Part shown: positions 1-7,269 of the stretch, piece after piece
How the letters are laid out: each line of letters opens with the position of its first letter
How positions within the stretch are numbered: position 1 is the stretch's first letter
NCBI GenBank assembly: GCA_009921765.1
Contig: RFXC01000128.1
Span: 1 to 12,341, forward strand
DNA length: 12,341 bases
From: Betaproteobacteria bacterium
Lineage (GTDB): Bacteria; Pseudomonadota; Gammaproteobacteria; Burkholderiales; Burkholderiaceae
Direction of reading: 5' to 3'
Notes under the pieces: generated by a model
Database searches by the model: none
Told to the model about the DNA's origin: nothing
What the model saw: only the letters and a program-made list of their open reading frames with translations
Position numbers and translations under genes: made by a program

Positions 1-1131
1 TTTCGCAAGCTTCCCGGACGAATCCGGCAGGCGGCTTCCGGTTCGGCCAACCCGGTGGCAATCCTCACCGTCTGCAAGTATCGAACCCTTGAGGATGCCC
101 AGTCGATGCTCGAGTCCGGTGGGGCCGACATGATTGGGCTCGCGCGTGCGCACGTGGCAGAGCCCGACCTGGTGGCGAAATGGCGCAGTGGTCGCAGCGA
201 TGAAGTGCAGCCCTGTATTGGTTGCAATCAGGGCTGTGCGCAGAATCTGGAACGCAACATTGCGCTCACCTGCCTTGTCAATCCACGCGCCGGTCGCGAG
301 GCAGTCTGGCCGCGTCTGGTGCGCGATCAGGCACGCGAGCCGAAGTCGGTACTGGTGGTGGGCGGTGGCCCCGCGGGTCTGGAGGCGGCCGCCACCGCGG
401 CCGAGCGTGGTCACCGGGTCACGCTTCGCGAACGATCGGGCGCACTCGGCGGGCGCCTCGCGCTCGCTGCGGGGCTTCGCTTGCGTGAAGATTTCGGACT
501 GTGGCTTGCCTTTGCGCGCAGGCGGCTTGAACGGCTGGGCGTGGTGGTTGAACTGGAGAGCGAATCCACCATCAATGCCATTGCTGCGGAGCGTCCCGAC
601 CATGTGGTGCTTGCCACCGGTGCATACCCTGTTTCCTATCGGTTGCCAGACGGCCATGAGGCGCTGACACTCGATGCGGGCGCGCGCCTCGCGGCCGCGG
701 GCCAAAGCGTGGCGGTCTACGACGAGACCGGTGACTGGGGGGCGCTTGGCCTGGTTGAGCATCTTGCAGCGTGCGGCGCGCGCGTCACGCTGCTTTCACC
801 CGCTGCGGGCGCGCTCTGGCGCACCACCGTGTACAGCACGACCACCACCTTTGCCCGCTGGCGAGAGCGCGGGGTTCGAATACGGACGCTTCGTCGACCG
901 CTGGGATTGTCGGCGGGACACCTCCGCCTTGAGGACACCTCATGCGGTGAGCATGAGGTGATTGACGGGATCGATCAACTGGTCGCGGTGGTTCCGCCCA
1001 GGTCGAATGCCGGGCTGGAAGCGGGCCTGGCCGAGGCGGGTATCGCCTTCAGCATGGCAGGCGACTGCGTGGCGCCAAGAAACGCGCTCGAAGCTGTATT
1101 CGAGGGACACCGCAGCGGTCGGACCATCTGA
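1..1131 (+). CDS. Old yellow enzyme / 2,4-dienoyl-CoA reductase-type flavoprotein, C-terminal part (5' end outside window)
   Basis: The frame is open from base 1, so the gene enters from the left and the GTG at 55 is internal. The visible 376 codons begin in the last strands of the FMN-binding TIM barrel; the stretch GADMIGLARAHVAEPDL is typical of this family. A four-cysteine [4Fe-4S] site follows: CIGCNQGC (bases 214-237) and a fourth Cys in TCLVNP (bases 271-273). Next comes a Rossmann dinucleotide motif, GGGPAG (bases 361-378), and a C-terminal GDCVAPRNALEAVFEGH that fits the second nucleotide-binding domain. This order (OYE barrel, Fe-S cluster, NAD(P)/FAD domain) is that of 2,4-dienoyl-CoA reductase, trimethylamine/histamine dehydrogenase and N-methylproline demethylase. 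The sequence does not tell which substrate is used. The gene is followed after 23 bases by a co-directional epimerase, probably in the same operon. It also contains a perfect 10-bp inverted repeat (936-960). Confidence 0.9.
   Translation, partial: FRKLPGRIRQAASGSANPVAILTVCKYRTLEDAQSMLESGGADMIGLARAHVAEPDLVAKWRSGRSDEVQPCIGCNQGCAQNLERNIALTCLVNPRAGREAVWPRLVRDQAREPKSVLVVGGGPAGLEAAATAAERGHRVTLRERSGALGGRLALAAGLRLREDFGLWLAFARRRLERLGVVVELESESTINAIAAERPDHVVLATGAYPVSYRLPDGHEALTLDAGARLAAAGQSVAVYDETGDWGALGLVEHLAACGARVTLLSPAAGALWRTTVYSTTTTFARWRERGVRIRTLRRPLGLSAGHLRLEDTSCGEHEVIDGIDQLVAVVPPRSNAGLEAGLAEAGIAFSMAGDCVAPRNALEAVFEGHRSGRTI
936..960. repeat. Perfect 10-bp inverted repeat with 5-base loop inside the flavoprotein gene
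   Basis: CACCTCATGC (936-945) and GCATGAGGTG (951-960) are exact reverse complements around the loop GGTGA. The hairpin lies within coding sequence for the C-terminal nucleotide-binding domain, in a poorly conserved surface stretch (TSCGEHEV). Role unknown. Confidence 0.6.
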
Positions 1132-1154
1132 CGGGCGACAAGGAAGCACTCATC

Positions 1155-2066
1155 ATGAAGAAGACTGTGGTCATCACCGGCGCGAGCGGCTTTATTGGCC
1201 TCAATCTCGTGGAAGTTTTCATGCGGCGCGGCTGGCGGGTACGAGCGCTCTCCTTTGACGGCATTCCTGCGCTTGCAGCCGCGGAGTTTGCCGTGCTTCC
1301 GGGAGAACTGGACGACCGACGCGGCGATGTACGCGACCTCGCAGCGCTGGAAGCCCTGTTTGAGGGCGGTGCACCCGATGCGGTCATCGCAGGCGCTGCA
1401 ATCACCTCGGGCGCGGCGCGCGAGCGCGAGCAGCCGTCGGCGATTTTCGATGTCAATCTTCTGGCACCAGTCCGTCTGCTCGAAATCGCAGCGCGCCATC
1501 AGGTACCGAGAATGCTCTGCTTCTCGTCCACCTCTTCGATGGGAGAGTTGCCATTCCTGGGCCAGCCAGTCCGCGAGACCGACCTTCCCAGGCCGCTTAC
1601 TTTTTACGGTGCCACCAAGTCGGCGCTCGAGACGCGCGCAACCGGCGTACGCGACACGCTATCGCCGCCGCTTGCGATTGTGGAGAGCGCGCTGGCAGGC
1701 GTGCCGATTGCGCCTTTGCCGGCAGGCGGTGCGCGTGACTATGCCTACGCGCCCGAAGTTGCCGAACAGGTGGCCTGGCTCATGACCGCCAGCTCGCCAC
1801 CGCCGCAGCATTTTCTCTACCAACTGAGTCCCGGCTTTACCTGGTATGCGCGCGCCATGCTGGATGCGCTCGCGGCCGAAGGCGTCGTGGTGCGCATCGA
1901 GGAGGGAGGACGCCGGATCGAGTTCAACGATGACCTCACGCGTACGCGCTCTCCGCTCCTTGCCGATCGCATCGCTCAGGAGTTTCGAGCGCCGCCCGAT
2001 GCAGCGGCTTGTTCACGTGCCTATGCGCGCTGGGCGCTGGCGCATCGCGAGTGGTTTGCGCGCTGA
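1155..2066 (+). CDS. NAD-dependent epimerase/dehydratase (extended SDR) family protein
   Basis: This is a 303-residue extended short-chain dehydrogenase, a usual length for the family. The N-terminus MKKTVVITGASGFIG contains the TGxxGxxG dinucleotide-binding motif at residues 8-15. GDVRD at about 57-61 fits the adenine-binding Asp. The FSSTSS stretch at 123-128 supplies the catalytic Ser/Thr, and YGATK gives the Tyr151/Lys155 pair. Start choice: ATG 1155 has an AAGGA Shine-Dalgarno sequence at 1140-1144, ten bases upstream. It lies 23 bases after the flavoprotein gene on the same strand, so the two are probably co-transcribed. The substrate is not evident. Family members act on nucleotide sugars but also on small hydroxy acids and steroids, and neighbours here are catabolic rather than envelope genes. 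The last codons overlap the first of three 14-base repeats. Confidence 0.85.
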   Translation: MKKTVVITGASGFIGLNLVEVFMRRGWRVRALSFDGIPALAAAEFAVLPGELDDRRGDVRDLAALEALFEGGAPDAVIAGAAITSGAAREREQPSAIFDVNLLAPVRLLEIAARHQVPRMLCFSSTSSMGELPFLGQPVRETDLPRPLTFYGATKSALETRATGVRDTLSPPLAIVESALAGVPIAPLPAGGARDYAYAPEVAEQVAWLMTASSPPPQHFLYQLSPGFTWYARAMLDALAAEGVVVRIEEGGRRIEFNDDLTRTRSPLLADRIAQEFRAPPDAAACSRAYARWALAHREWFAR

Positions 2067-2103
2067 GGTTTGCACGCTGAGGTTCGCCCGCCGAGGTTTG
2101 GCC
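2062..2103. repeat. Three tandem 14-base imperfect repeats over the 3' end of the epimerase gene
   Basis: Units are GCTGAGGTTTGCAC (2062-2075), GCTGAGGTTCGCCC (2076-2089) and GCCGAGGTTTGGCC (2090-2103). They share the core GAGGTT. A weaker fourth copy may precede them inside the coding end (2048-2061). The first unit contains the epimerase stop codon. The third unit can fold into a 5-bp stem (CGAGG 2092-2096 with CCTCG 2102-2106). Function is unknown; slippage duplication is the simplest origin. Confidence 0.6.
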
Positions 2104-2107
2104 TCGC

Positions 2108-2126
2108 GCCCGCGCGCGGGTTTCTT
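2108..2126 (+). terminator. Possible weak terminator: GC palindrome followed by T-rich tract
   Basis: A perfect 12-base palindrome, CCCGCGCGCGGG (2109-2120), is followed directly by TTTCTT (2121-2126) in the gap after the epimerase stop. It sits where a terminator for the rightward unit would be expected, between two convergent genes. The stem is short because the palindrome needs bases for its loop, and the T tract is interrupted, so efficiency would be modest. No T tract follows it on the other strand. Confidence 0.35.
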
Positions 2127-2153
2127 CCCCTGGCTGCGCGCCGCCTGCTGGTG

Positions 2154-2948
2154 TCAACCGATTCGGAATTGTTTCGAGAGCCGGGCGAGCGACGAATCAA
2201 GGTGCGCTTGATCGGGGCGCGCGTAGGCGCCGATTCTTCGCGACGGCGTGATCCCGATCTTGTAGAGGCTCGCCATCATTTCGGCGCACTTGACTGCAGC
2301 CGATATGGTGTCAAGCACGGGGGCGCCCAGCACGTGGGTAAGGCCTGCCCGATGCGCAAGGGTGGCAAGAAACGCGGGCCCCGGAACGATGACCGAAGCG
2401 CCATCACGAACGGCACGCTCGCATTGCGCGACAAAATGTTCGAGGAGCGGCCCGGGGTTGGCGAGCGAGGTGGCAATTTCTTCTTCGGAGGCCTCGACAA
2501 TGTACGGACCCGGGAGCATCCGCGAGGCGACACCGTATCGTACGGCCTGCTCGCCATATACCTCGCAGAAAGCCGATGAACTGGTGACCACCGCGAACAT
2601 GCGACCGAGGGTCATGGCCAGGTGGTAGGCATTTTCGCTGATGCCGACAATGGGTATGTCAACCAGGCTGCGGCCTTCGGCTACGCCCACATCGAGCGTG
2701 CATCCGACCACGAATGCGTCATAACCTTCACGCTCGGCCTGACGCATGGCATTGAGTGTTTGCACATTCTGGAAATACTGAAAGCTTCGCCAGTTCTCGA
2801 TGTCCCGGATCATTTCTGCGATACCGGTGACATGGAGGCCGGTTTCGGGATGGAGGATTCGCCGACACTGCGACTCGAGGGTCTGACCGTAGTCGTCCCA
2901 GACCGGCTCATAGCGGTAGGCGCTTGCACTCTGGTACCAGATCTTCAT
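2154..2948 (-). CDS. Asp/Glu/hydantoin racemase-family protein (copy 1), single-cysteine variant
   Basis: This 264-residue protein has the length and fold signature of the Asp/Glu/hydantoin racemase superfamily, which also includes maleate isomerase and arylmalonate decarboxylase. The first active-site region reads FVVGCTLDVG with Cys83. The second, where racemases carry another Cys, reads VIVPGPAF, with Pro191 at the expected position. DIPIVGISENAYHLAMTLG (98-115) matches the conserved helix after the first half. Start choice: ATG 2948 overlaps the TGA of the upstream hydrolase as ATGA, with GGAG inside that gene's last codons. The frame is open further upstream, but that part does not look like this family. 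It is the last gene of the nine-gene unit and is related in family, not closely in sequence, to the copy at 8811-9608. With one cysteine it may not be a two-base racemase; isomerase, decarboxylase or another activity is possible. Confidence 0.85.
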   Translation of the reverse strand: MKIWYQSASAYRYEPVWDDYGQTLESQCRRILHPETGLHVTGIAEMIRDIENWRSFQYFQNVQTLNAMRQAEREGYDAFVVGCTLDVGVAEGRSLVDIPIVGISENAYHLAMTLGRMFAVVTSSSAFCEVYGEQAVRYGVASRMLPGPYIVEASEEEIATSLANPGPLLEHFVAQCERAVRDGASVIVPGPAFLATLAHRAGLTHVLGAPVLDTISAAVKCAEMMASLYKIGITPSRRIGAYARPDQAHLDSSLARLSKQFRIG

Positions 2949-3811
2949 GGGGAGCTTTCTCCAATCGAGCAGAAACACCGCCCCATGGTGGCACGAAGCG
3001 TACGTTCGCCACCTTCGGTCACGCGCCCCTCCTCGACCAGAACGGGCCAATCGTGGCTTGGGTAAAGATAAAAACGCGGTGCGGTCTGCATGAGACGTTT
3101 GAGTGCGATCTTCTCGCTGCGCCGCGAGACCACGTGATTGGAGGTGACGATCACGTCGTTCCGCAGCGTGGTCGGGCTCATCAACTGGTGCCTGACGCTG
3201 TAGACCAGATCGCCGCAGAAGCACACCGTGCCGGCTTCGGTCTCGGCGATGACCACCATCGATCCCTCAGTGTGCCCGCCGGCAGCCACGCAACGAAGCC
3301 CCGGCAGGATCGGCTCGCCGCCCGTTCCCTCCAGGTCGAGCAGCCAGAGCGCCCCGGGGGTATGCAGACGGTCGATCAGATGCTTGATGTCCTCCGGCGG
3401 ATAGGAGGGGCCCGAGAGTCCGCTTACGGCATATTCGAGTTCGCGCCGGTTGATGACGACCGTGGTGCTCATCGGAAAGAGGTCGGTTTGTCCGGCGTGA
3501 TCGATGTGCAGATGGGTATGCAGAACATAGTGAACCTGTTGCGGCTCGACGCCGTGGCGTGCCAGTTGGGCCGACAGCCGTTGCTCGGGGGATTCGATTC
3601 CCGTTGCTGCATCGCCGATCCGCTTAAGAATATCTGGGCTTCTAAAGCCGGTGTCGATTACCACGCGGGTATCACCCGAGGTGAGCAACCATCCCTGAAC
3701 GGGAAACACCATGCGGTCGCGCTTCTGCTCGTTGGGAATCAGGCGGCGGGTATTGAGTTCAACTTCGCCCAGGTCCAGCGTGTGAACGGTCCATTTCATG
3801 GCGGTGCTCAT
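2945..3811 (-). CDS. Metallo-beta-lactamase-fold hydrolase, AHL-lactonase-like
   Basis: A 288-residue metallohydrolase. The HxHxDH dinuclear zinc motif is HTHLHIDHAG, with His100, His102, Asp104 and His105. Further ligands are His180 (GGHTEGS), Asp201 (CGDLVY) and His253 (PSHDWP). Tyr204 follows Asp201 by three residues, as Tyr194 follows Asp191 in the AHL lactonase AiiA, which points to the lactonase branch rather than to beta-lactamases or glyoxalase II. No signal peptide is visible, so it is cytoplasmic. Start choice: ATG 3811 overlaps the oxidase stop as ATGA; a second ATG four codons on (3799) is an alternative. The gene overlaps its downstream neighbour by the same ATGA, so all three are translationally coupled. 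Quorum-quenching is possible, but the operon suggests hydrolysis of a pathway lactone or ester. Substrate unknown. Confidence 0.88.
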   Translation of the reverse strand: MSTAMKWTVHTLDLGEVELNTRRLIPNEQKRDRMVFPVQGWLLTSGDTRVVIDTGFRSPDILKRIGDAATGIESPEQRLSAQLARHGVEPQQVHYVLHTHLHIDHAGQTDLFPMSTTVVINRRELEYAVSGLSGPSYPPEDIKHLIDRLHTPGALWLLDLEGTGGEPILPGLRCVAAGGHTEGSMVVIAETEAGTVCFCGDLVYSVRHQLMSPTTLRNDVIVTSNHVVSRRSEKIALKRLMQTAPRFYLYPSHDWPVLVEEGRVTEGGERTLRATMGRCFCSIGESSP

Positions 3812-5430
3812 GGGGTGGAGCGAACGCCCAACCCCAATACGCCGGGGTTCACGACGCCACGCGGATCGGTGGCCTGTTTGAGATCTTCGAGCAACCCCCA
3901 GGCGGTTGTGCCCTCGAGAGCCTGGGCAAACGGATAGGACTTGGCCCACTGCACGTGAAGCGACCCCATCTCTCTGAACACGCGCTGAAGGCGGTATCGC
4001 AGATCGAGCGCCACCGCGTTCCGCTCGGGGTTGTCGACCGTGTCTTGTGTGGCGCGACGACGGTCATCGGTTGCATAGTGATGACGATAGGGCCCAAGCG
4101 GCCGCTTCCAGAAGATCACGGGTTCAATGCCCCAGAAATGACCATGGAGCAGCGAGTTGCAGGCCATTCGGATCTGATGCCTTTGCATGAGCGCCGCATT
4201 GTCGGCGGCAAAGGCCTCGAAAGCCTTCATGGCGTCCACCGCCTTGGAGGCCTGGAACTTGGCGTTGATTGGAAAATTCACCTCGCCCTCGCGATTGGCC
4301 ATGATTTCGCCAACATTGAGGTAGGGGCCATAGCGAAGCCCGAAAGGAATCGTGGTGGGCAGGTTACGCGCGCCAAACCCCTTGAGCAGCTTGGCGATAC
4401 GCTGCTGAACCCGGTCGGCGGCCGCCTGATCCGCCGCCTCGGCAACGTAGTACATTGCGTTGGGCAGCCCCTTGAGAAATCCAAGACCCGAGGGATGCCA
4501 TGCCCGCGCGAGCGCGCGGTATGCGCGCCATCTGACAGGGTTGTCTGCGAGAAAGCGGTCGATCATCTGGCGCTTGTCGCTGGCAGAGATGCCGGGCTTC
4601 AATGCGTATTCGCCCACAAAATAGCCGTCGAAAGCGAAAGCTTCAGTGTGCAGACCGCTGGTCGCCATGGCGGCCTGCGCAGCAACCAGCGACACGCGGT
4701 CAGGAAACGTGACGCAGCCAAACGACATCTTGGGCCACGGCTCAAGTTGCAGGTGAACCTTGGTCTTGATACCGAATGCGCCGGAGTCGCAAAGAAACAG
4801 GCCAGTGAGATCGGGGCCGTTGTAGCGGTAGAACGGCGCGGTTCCTGAAGTGGCCCACGAGCCGGTTCGAAGGAGCCGCCCGTCGCCCAGCACCACCTCG
4901 AGTCCCAGCACATGCTCGGCGAGGGTCATCCGGCCCATGCCGGTTGCGTTCTGCGAGAGCCCGCCTCCCACTGTCGCCCAGTTTCCAGAGAGCGTCCCGA
5001 GGTAGGGCACCCGCATGCCCGTGCCCTGCAGCGCGGCGCGCAGGTCAACCCAGCGGGTACCGGTTTCGATACTGACATAGCGATCGGTGGTGTTGACTTC
5101 AAGTATGCGGTTGAACCCTGTGTTGTCGAGCACCACGGTGTCCGGCCGGACGGGCACATGGCCCTTGGTGTAGGACATGCCGCCACCGCGGGTGTTGACC
5201 GCAAAGCCCTCAGCAGAGGCGAGCCTCATGAGCGCGCTGATGGCCTCCACGCTCTTTGGCCGTACGACAGCGACAGCGGTCTCGCCCACCTCTTCGGAAA
5301 AATCGAGGGAAAAAAGCTGTCGCTCGTGCGGGTCGGTGCTGACCGCGTCGGCGCCCAGTGTGTCAATCAGTCGGCGGGTGATCGACTCGGCGCGAATCGC
5401 GCCCTCTTCGTCGTGGCTGCGAACATTCAT
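3808..5430 (-). CDS. FAD-linked oxidase (PCMH-type FAD-binding domain, GlcD-like)
   Basis: A 540-residue flavoprotein of the vanillyl-alcohol-oxidase/GlcD superfamily. The FAD-binding domain covers roughly residues 50-235. It has RGGGMSYTKG (81-90) for the diphosphate loop, VGGGLSQNATG (154-164), and GPDLTGLFLCDSGAFGIKT (205-223), the counterpart of the GPDLTGLFxGSEGTLGIxT motif of glycolate and lactate dehydrogenases. The C-terminus DPRGVVNPGVLG (from 522) is the usual DPxGxxNPG ending. The position often used for covalent His attachment holds Met85, so FAD is probably non-covalent (inference). No Fe-S cysteines or signal peptide are seen. Start choice: ATG 5430 is preceded by AAGGAG. It lies 22 bases after the ligase stop and overlaps the hydrolase start by four bases. 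Likely role: oxidation of a hydroxy acid or alcohol in the operon's pathway; the substrate is not determined. Confidence 0.88.
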   Translation of the reverse strand: MNVRSHDEEGAIRAESITRRLIDTLGADAVSTDPHERQLFSLDFSEEVGETAVAVVRPKSVEAISALMRLASAEGFAVNTRGGGMSYTKGHVPVRPDTVVLDNTGFNRILEVNTTDRYVSIETGTRWVDLRAALQGTGMRVPYLGTLSGNWATVGGGLSQNATGMGRMTLAEHVLGLEVVLGDGRLLRTGSWATSGTAPFYRYNGPDLTGLFLCDSGAFGIKTKVHLQLEPWPKMSFGCVTFPDRVSLVAAQAAMATSGLHTEAFAFDGYFVGEYALKPGISASDKRQMIDRFLADNPVRWRAYRALARAWHPSGLGFLKGLPNAMYYVAEAADQAAADRVQQRIAKLLKGFGARNLPTTIPFGLRYGPYLNVGEIMANREGEVNFPINAKFQASKAVDAMKAFEAFAADNAALMQRHQIRMACNSLLHGHFWGIEPVIFWKRPLGPYRHHYATDDRRRATQDTVDNPERNAVALDLRYRLQRVFREMGSLHVQWAKSYPFAQALEGTTAWGLLEDLKQATDPRGVVNPGVLGLGVRSTP

Positions 5431-5452
5431 GATCGCTCTCCTTGGTCGGGTG

Positions 5453-6768
5453 CTACATCACGCGTTGAAGTTGACCGCTTTCGATCCAGTGCTTCAGCGT
5501 TGCGCGCTGAACGCGGTTGGTCGCGGTCATGGGTAGGCTGTCGGCAACATACATGGCACGCGGAACCTTGAACCCTGCAAGGCGCTCGCGCAATCGTGCG
5601 AGCAGCTCGGTCCAGTCGCTCACCTGGGGCGCCACCAGCACGGCGGCCACCACTTCATCGAGGCGTGGGTCTGGAATGCCAAGCGCGCATACATGCGCCG
5701 TGCGGCAGAGGTCGCGAAGCACTTGCTCGACTTCCACTGGCGCGAGGTTTTCACCGCCGACTCGGATCATTTCCTTGAGCCGCGCCACATAGATCAGTTC
5801 ACCGTCATCGCCGATCCGTCCAAGATCGCCTGAGCGGAACCAGCCATCATGTGAGAAGCCGCTCGCCATGGCTTCAGCGTTGGCGAAGTAGCCCTGTGTG
5901 ATCGTTGGCCCCCGCATCTGAATCTCTCCGGTTGCGCCCGCAGGCAATTCGGCCGAGCTGTCGGGATCGACGATACGGATCTGGTTGCCGGGCTGCGGGC
6001 GACCATTGCCACCTACCCGTTGGGCCAGGGGCTCACCCGGTGTCCACATGGTGAACTGACCGCAGGTTTCGGTCATGCCGTAAAGATTCGAGATGCCGGT
6101 CACGCCAAGCTGGTCGGCGATCCTGAGGAGAAACTCGGGCGTTCCCAGGTCGTGGGCCACCTGAAGCGAGGAGAGTCGCTCGCGGGTCGTGGAGGTTGCG
6201 ATTGCCAGCACGTCTCGAAAATAGATCATGTGGGCGGTGTCGCATTGCCTGAGCGCTACGGTGTCCACGAACTGCTCGGGATCCCAGACCGACAGCGAAT
6301 CAAGCGTGCAACCCGCAAGGAGGCAGACGGTGAGCGCGTGCATGGTGCCGCTGCAGTGAAAGAACGGCGCGGCGCTGATGAACCGGCTGGTGGGCGTGAG
6401 GCGCTGACAACGGGCGACGTAGGATGCCGTTTGCAGATAAGCGGCATCGGTCAGCATGACGCCCTTGGGCACCGATGTGGTGCCCGAAGTGTATTGAATG
6501 CAAAAAGGCGCGTATTGATCGGTACCGATACCGCGCCCAGAAGGTCAAGCGCCAGAAAGCATTCCACCCAGGCAAAGCAGTTGTGAAACCAGAGCCCCAC
6601 CCGGTCGCCCGGGCGAGCGATGGTCTGGAGCCTGCCCGCCACCTGCAGGACGCCCTGGTGCAGTTGCAGAAAGCTCCTCGGCTCGCCGTCGATCCGGAGT
6701 GCCACCCGGTTCGGCGTTTGCTCGGCGTGATGGCGGAGCAAATCGACGATCCGAAGGCCTGCAGCCAT
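5453..6768 (-). pseudogene. Acyl-CoA ligase (AMP-forming), disrupted by an internal out-of-frame deletion
   Basis: Two halves of one ANL-family ligase lie in different frames. The N-terminal half starts at ATG 6768, one base after the MaoC stop, and reads MAAGLRIVDLL through GAVSVPINTRL before running out of frame to a stop at 6451. The C-terminal half is open from about 6530 to the TAG at 5453. It encodes CIQYTSGTTSVPKGV (A3 phosphate loop), YGMTET (bases 6082-6065), a GWFRSGDLG motif and RVGGEN. In relatives such as carnitine-CoA ligase about 80 residues separate PINAR from the TSGTT loop; here they almost touch, and 1316 bases is not a multiple of three. So roughly 230-250 bases, not a multiple of three, appear lost near 6502-6535. 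In addition, the A10 catalytic lysine position (usually GK) reads Asn-Arg (Arg codon 5513-5515). The protein should be inactive unless the window has an assembly error. Confidence 0.85.
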
Positions 6769-6769
6769 G

Positions 6770-7264
6770 TCAGGTGCTCTCTGGAAAGCGAATATGCGAC
6801 CAGGCCGGATCCGGCCGGAACGGATACGGCACCGGAGGGCCACCGGCGAGTGGCAGCACGCCGATCGCATGCCCGTCGGTGGAGATCTGGTCTCGCTGGT
6901 CGAGCAGGGCGATCCGCAGGGTGACAAATCCGTAGCTGCCGGCCTCGGATTTGTCGATGACATCGGCGACTGCGCGCAGCGAGTCACCCGCGATGTCCAT
7001 TTTCCGATAGCGAAATTTGAGGCGCCACAGCCAACCATCCGGGGCCAGCGCGTCTTTCACCAGCTGAACCAGGACATGCTGCTTCCATGAGCCGTTGATG
7101 AGCACGCCTGGCAGACCGTCGTGCTGCGTGGCAAACGGCGCGTCGTAGTGGATGCGGTGAAAATTCTCGACCGCGGCTGACCACCTCATGATGTGCGCGG
7201 TGGTGATGACGCCCTTGTCGATCTCGTGGAGGCGCTCGCCAACCCTCAGCGCTTCGAAATTCAT
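6770..7264 (-). CDS. MaoC-like hot-dog dehydratase/hydratase subunit
   Basis: A 164-residue single hot-dog protein. The active-site helix reads WSAAVENFHRIHYD (28-41), aligning with the (D)xNPxHxD motif of (R)-specific enoyl-CoA hydratases. The base His is kept (His39), while the Asp position holds Asn34. The N-x-H-R-I-H-Y-D form is, from memory, typical of the C-terminal domain of mesaconyl-C4-CoA/3-methylfumaryl-CoA-type hydratases. Its partner is presumably the FAS1-like subunit encoded five bases upstream; together they equal the two halves of a double-hot-dog hydratase. The Shine-Dalgarno GGAGGT (7277-7272) is embedded in the last codons and stop of that upstream gene, so the pair is coupled. 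Predicted role: reversible hydration of an alpha,beta-unsaturated acyl-CoA in the cytoplasm. Confidence 0.87.
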   Translation of the reverse strand: MNFEALRVGERLHEIDKGVITTAHIMRWSAAVENFHRIHYDAPFATQHDGLPGVLINGSWKQHVLVQLVKDALAPDGWLWRLKFRYRKMDIAGDSLRAVADVIDKSEAGSYGFVTLRIALLDQRDQISTDGHAIGVLPLAGGPPVPYPFRPDPAWSHIRFPEST

Positions 7265-7269
7265 GCCGG

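Noticed and set aside
55..1131. GTG at 55 as the start of the flavoprotein gene
   Set aside because: The frame is open to base 1 and the upstream residues, continuing into the OYE barrel sequence, show that the gene is cut by the window edge.
3955..4848. Long rightward open frame opposite the FAD-linked oxidase, and similar frames opposite other genes
   Set aside because: These are antisense shadows produced by high GC content; they show no recognisable protein motifs or ribosome sites and overlap well-supported genes.
6451..6768. Ligase expression by programmed -1 frameshifting at the T5 run
   Set aside because: No canonical slippery heptamer is present, and a shift would still leave out about 80 residues of the core domain, so a deletion explains the data better.
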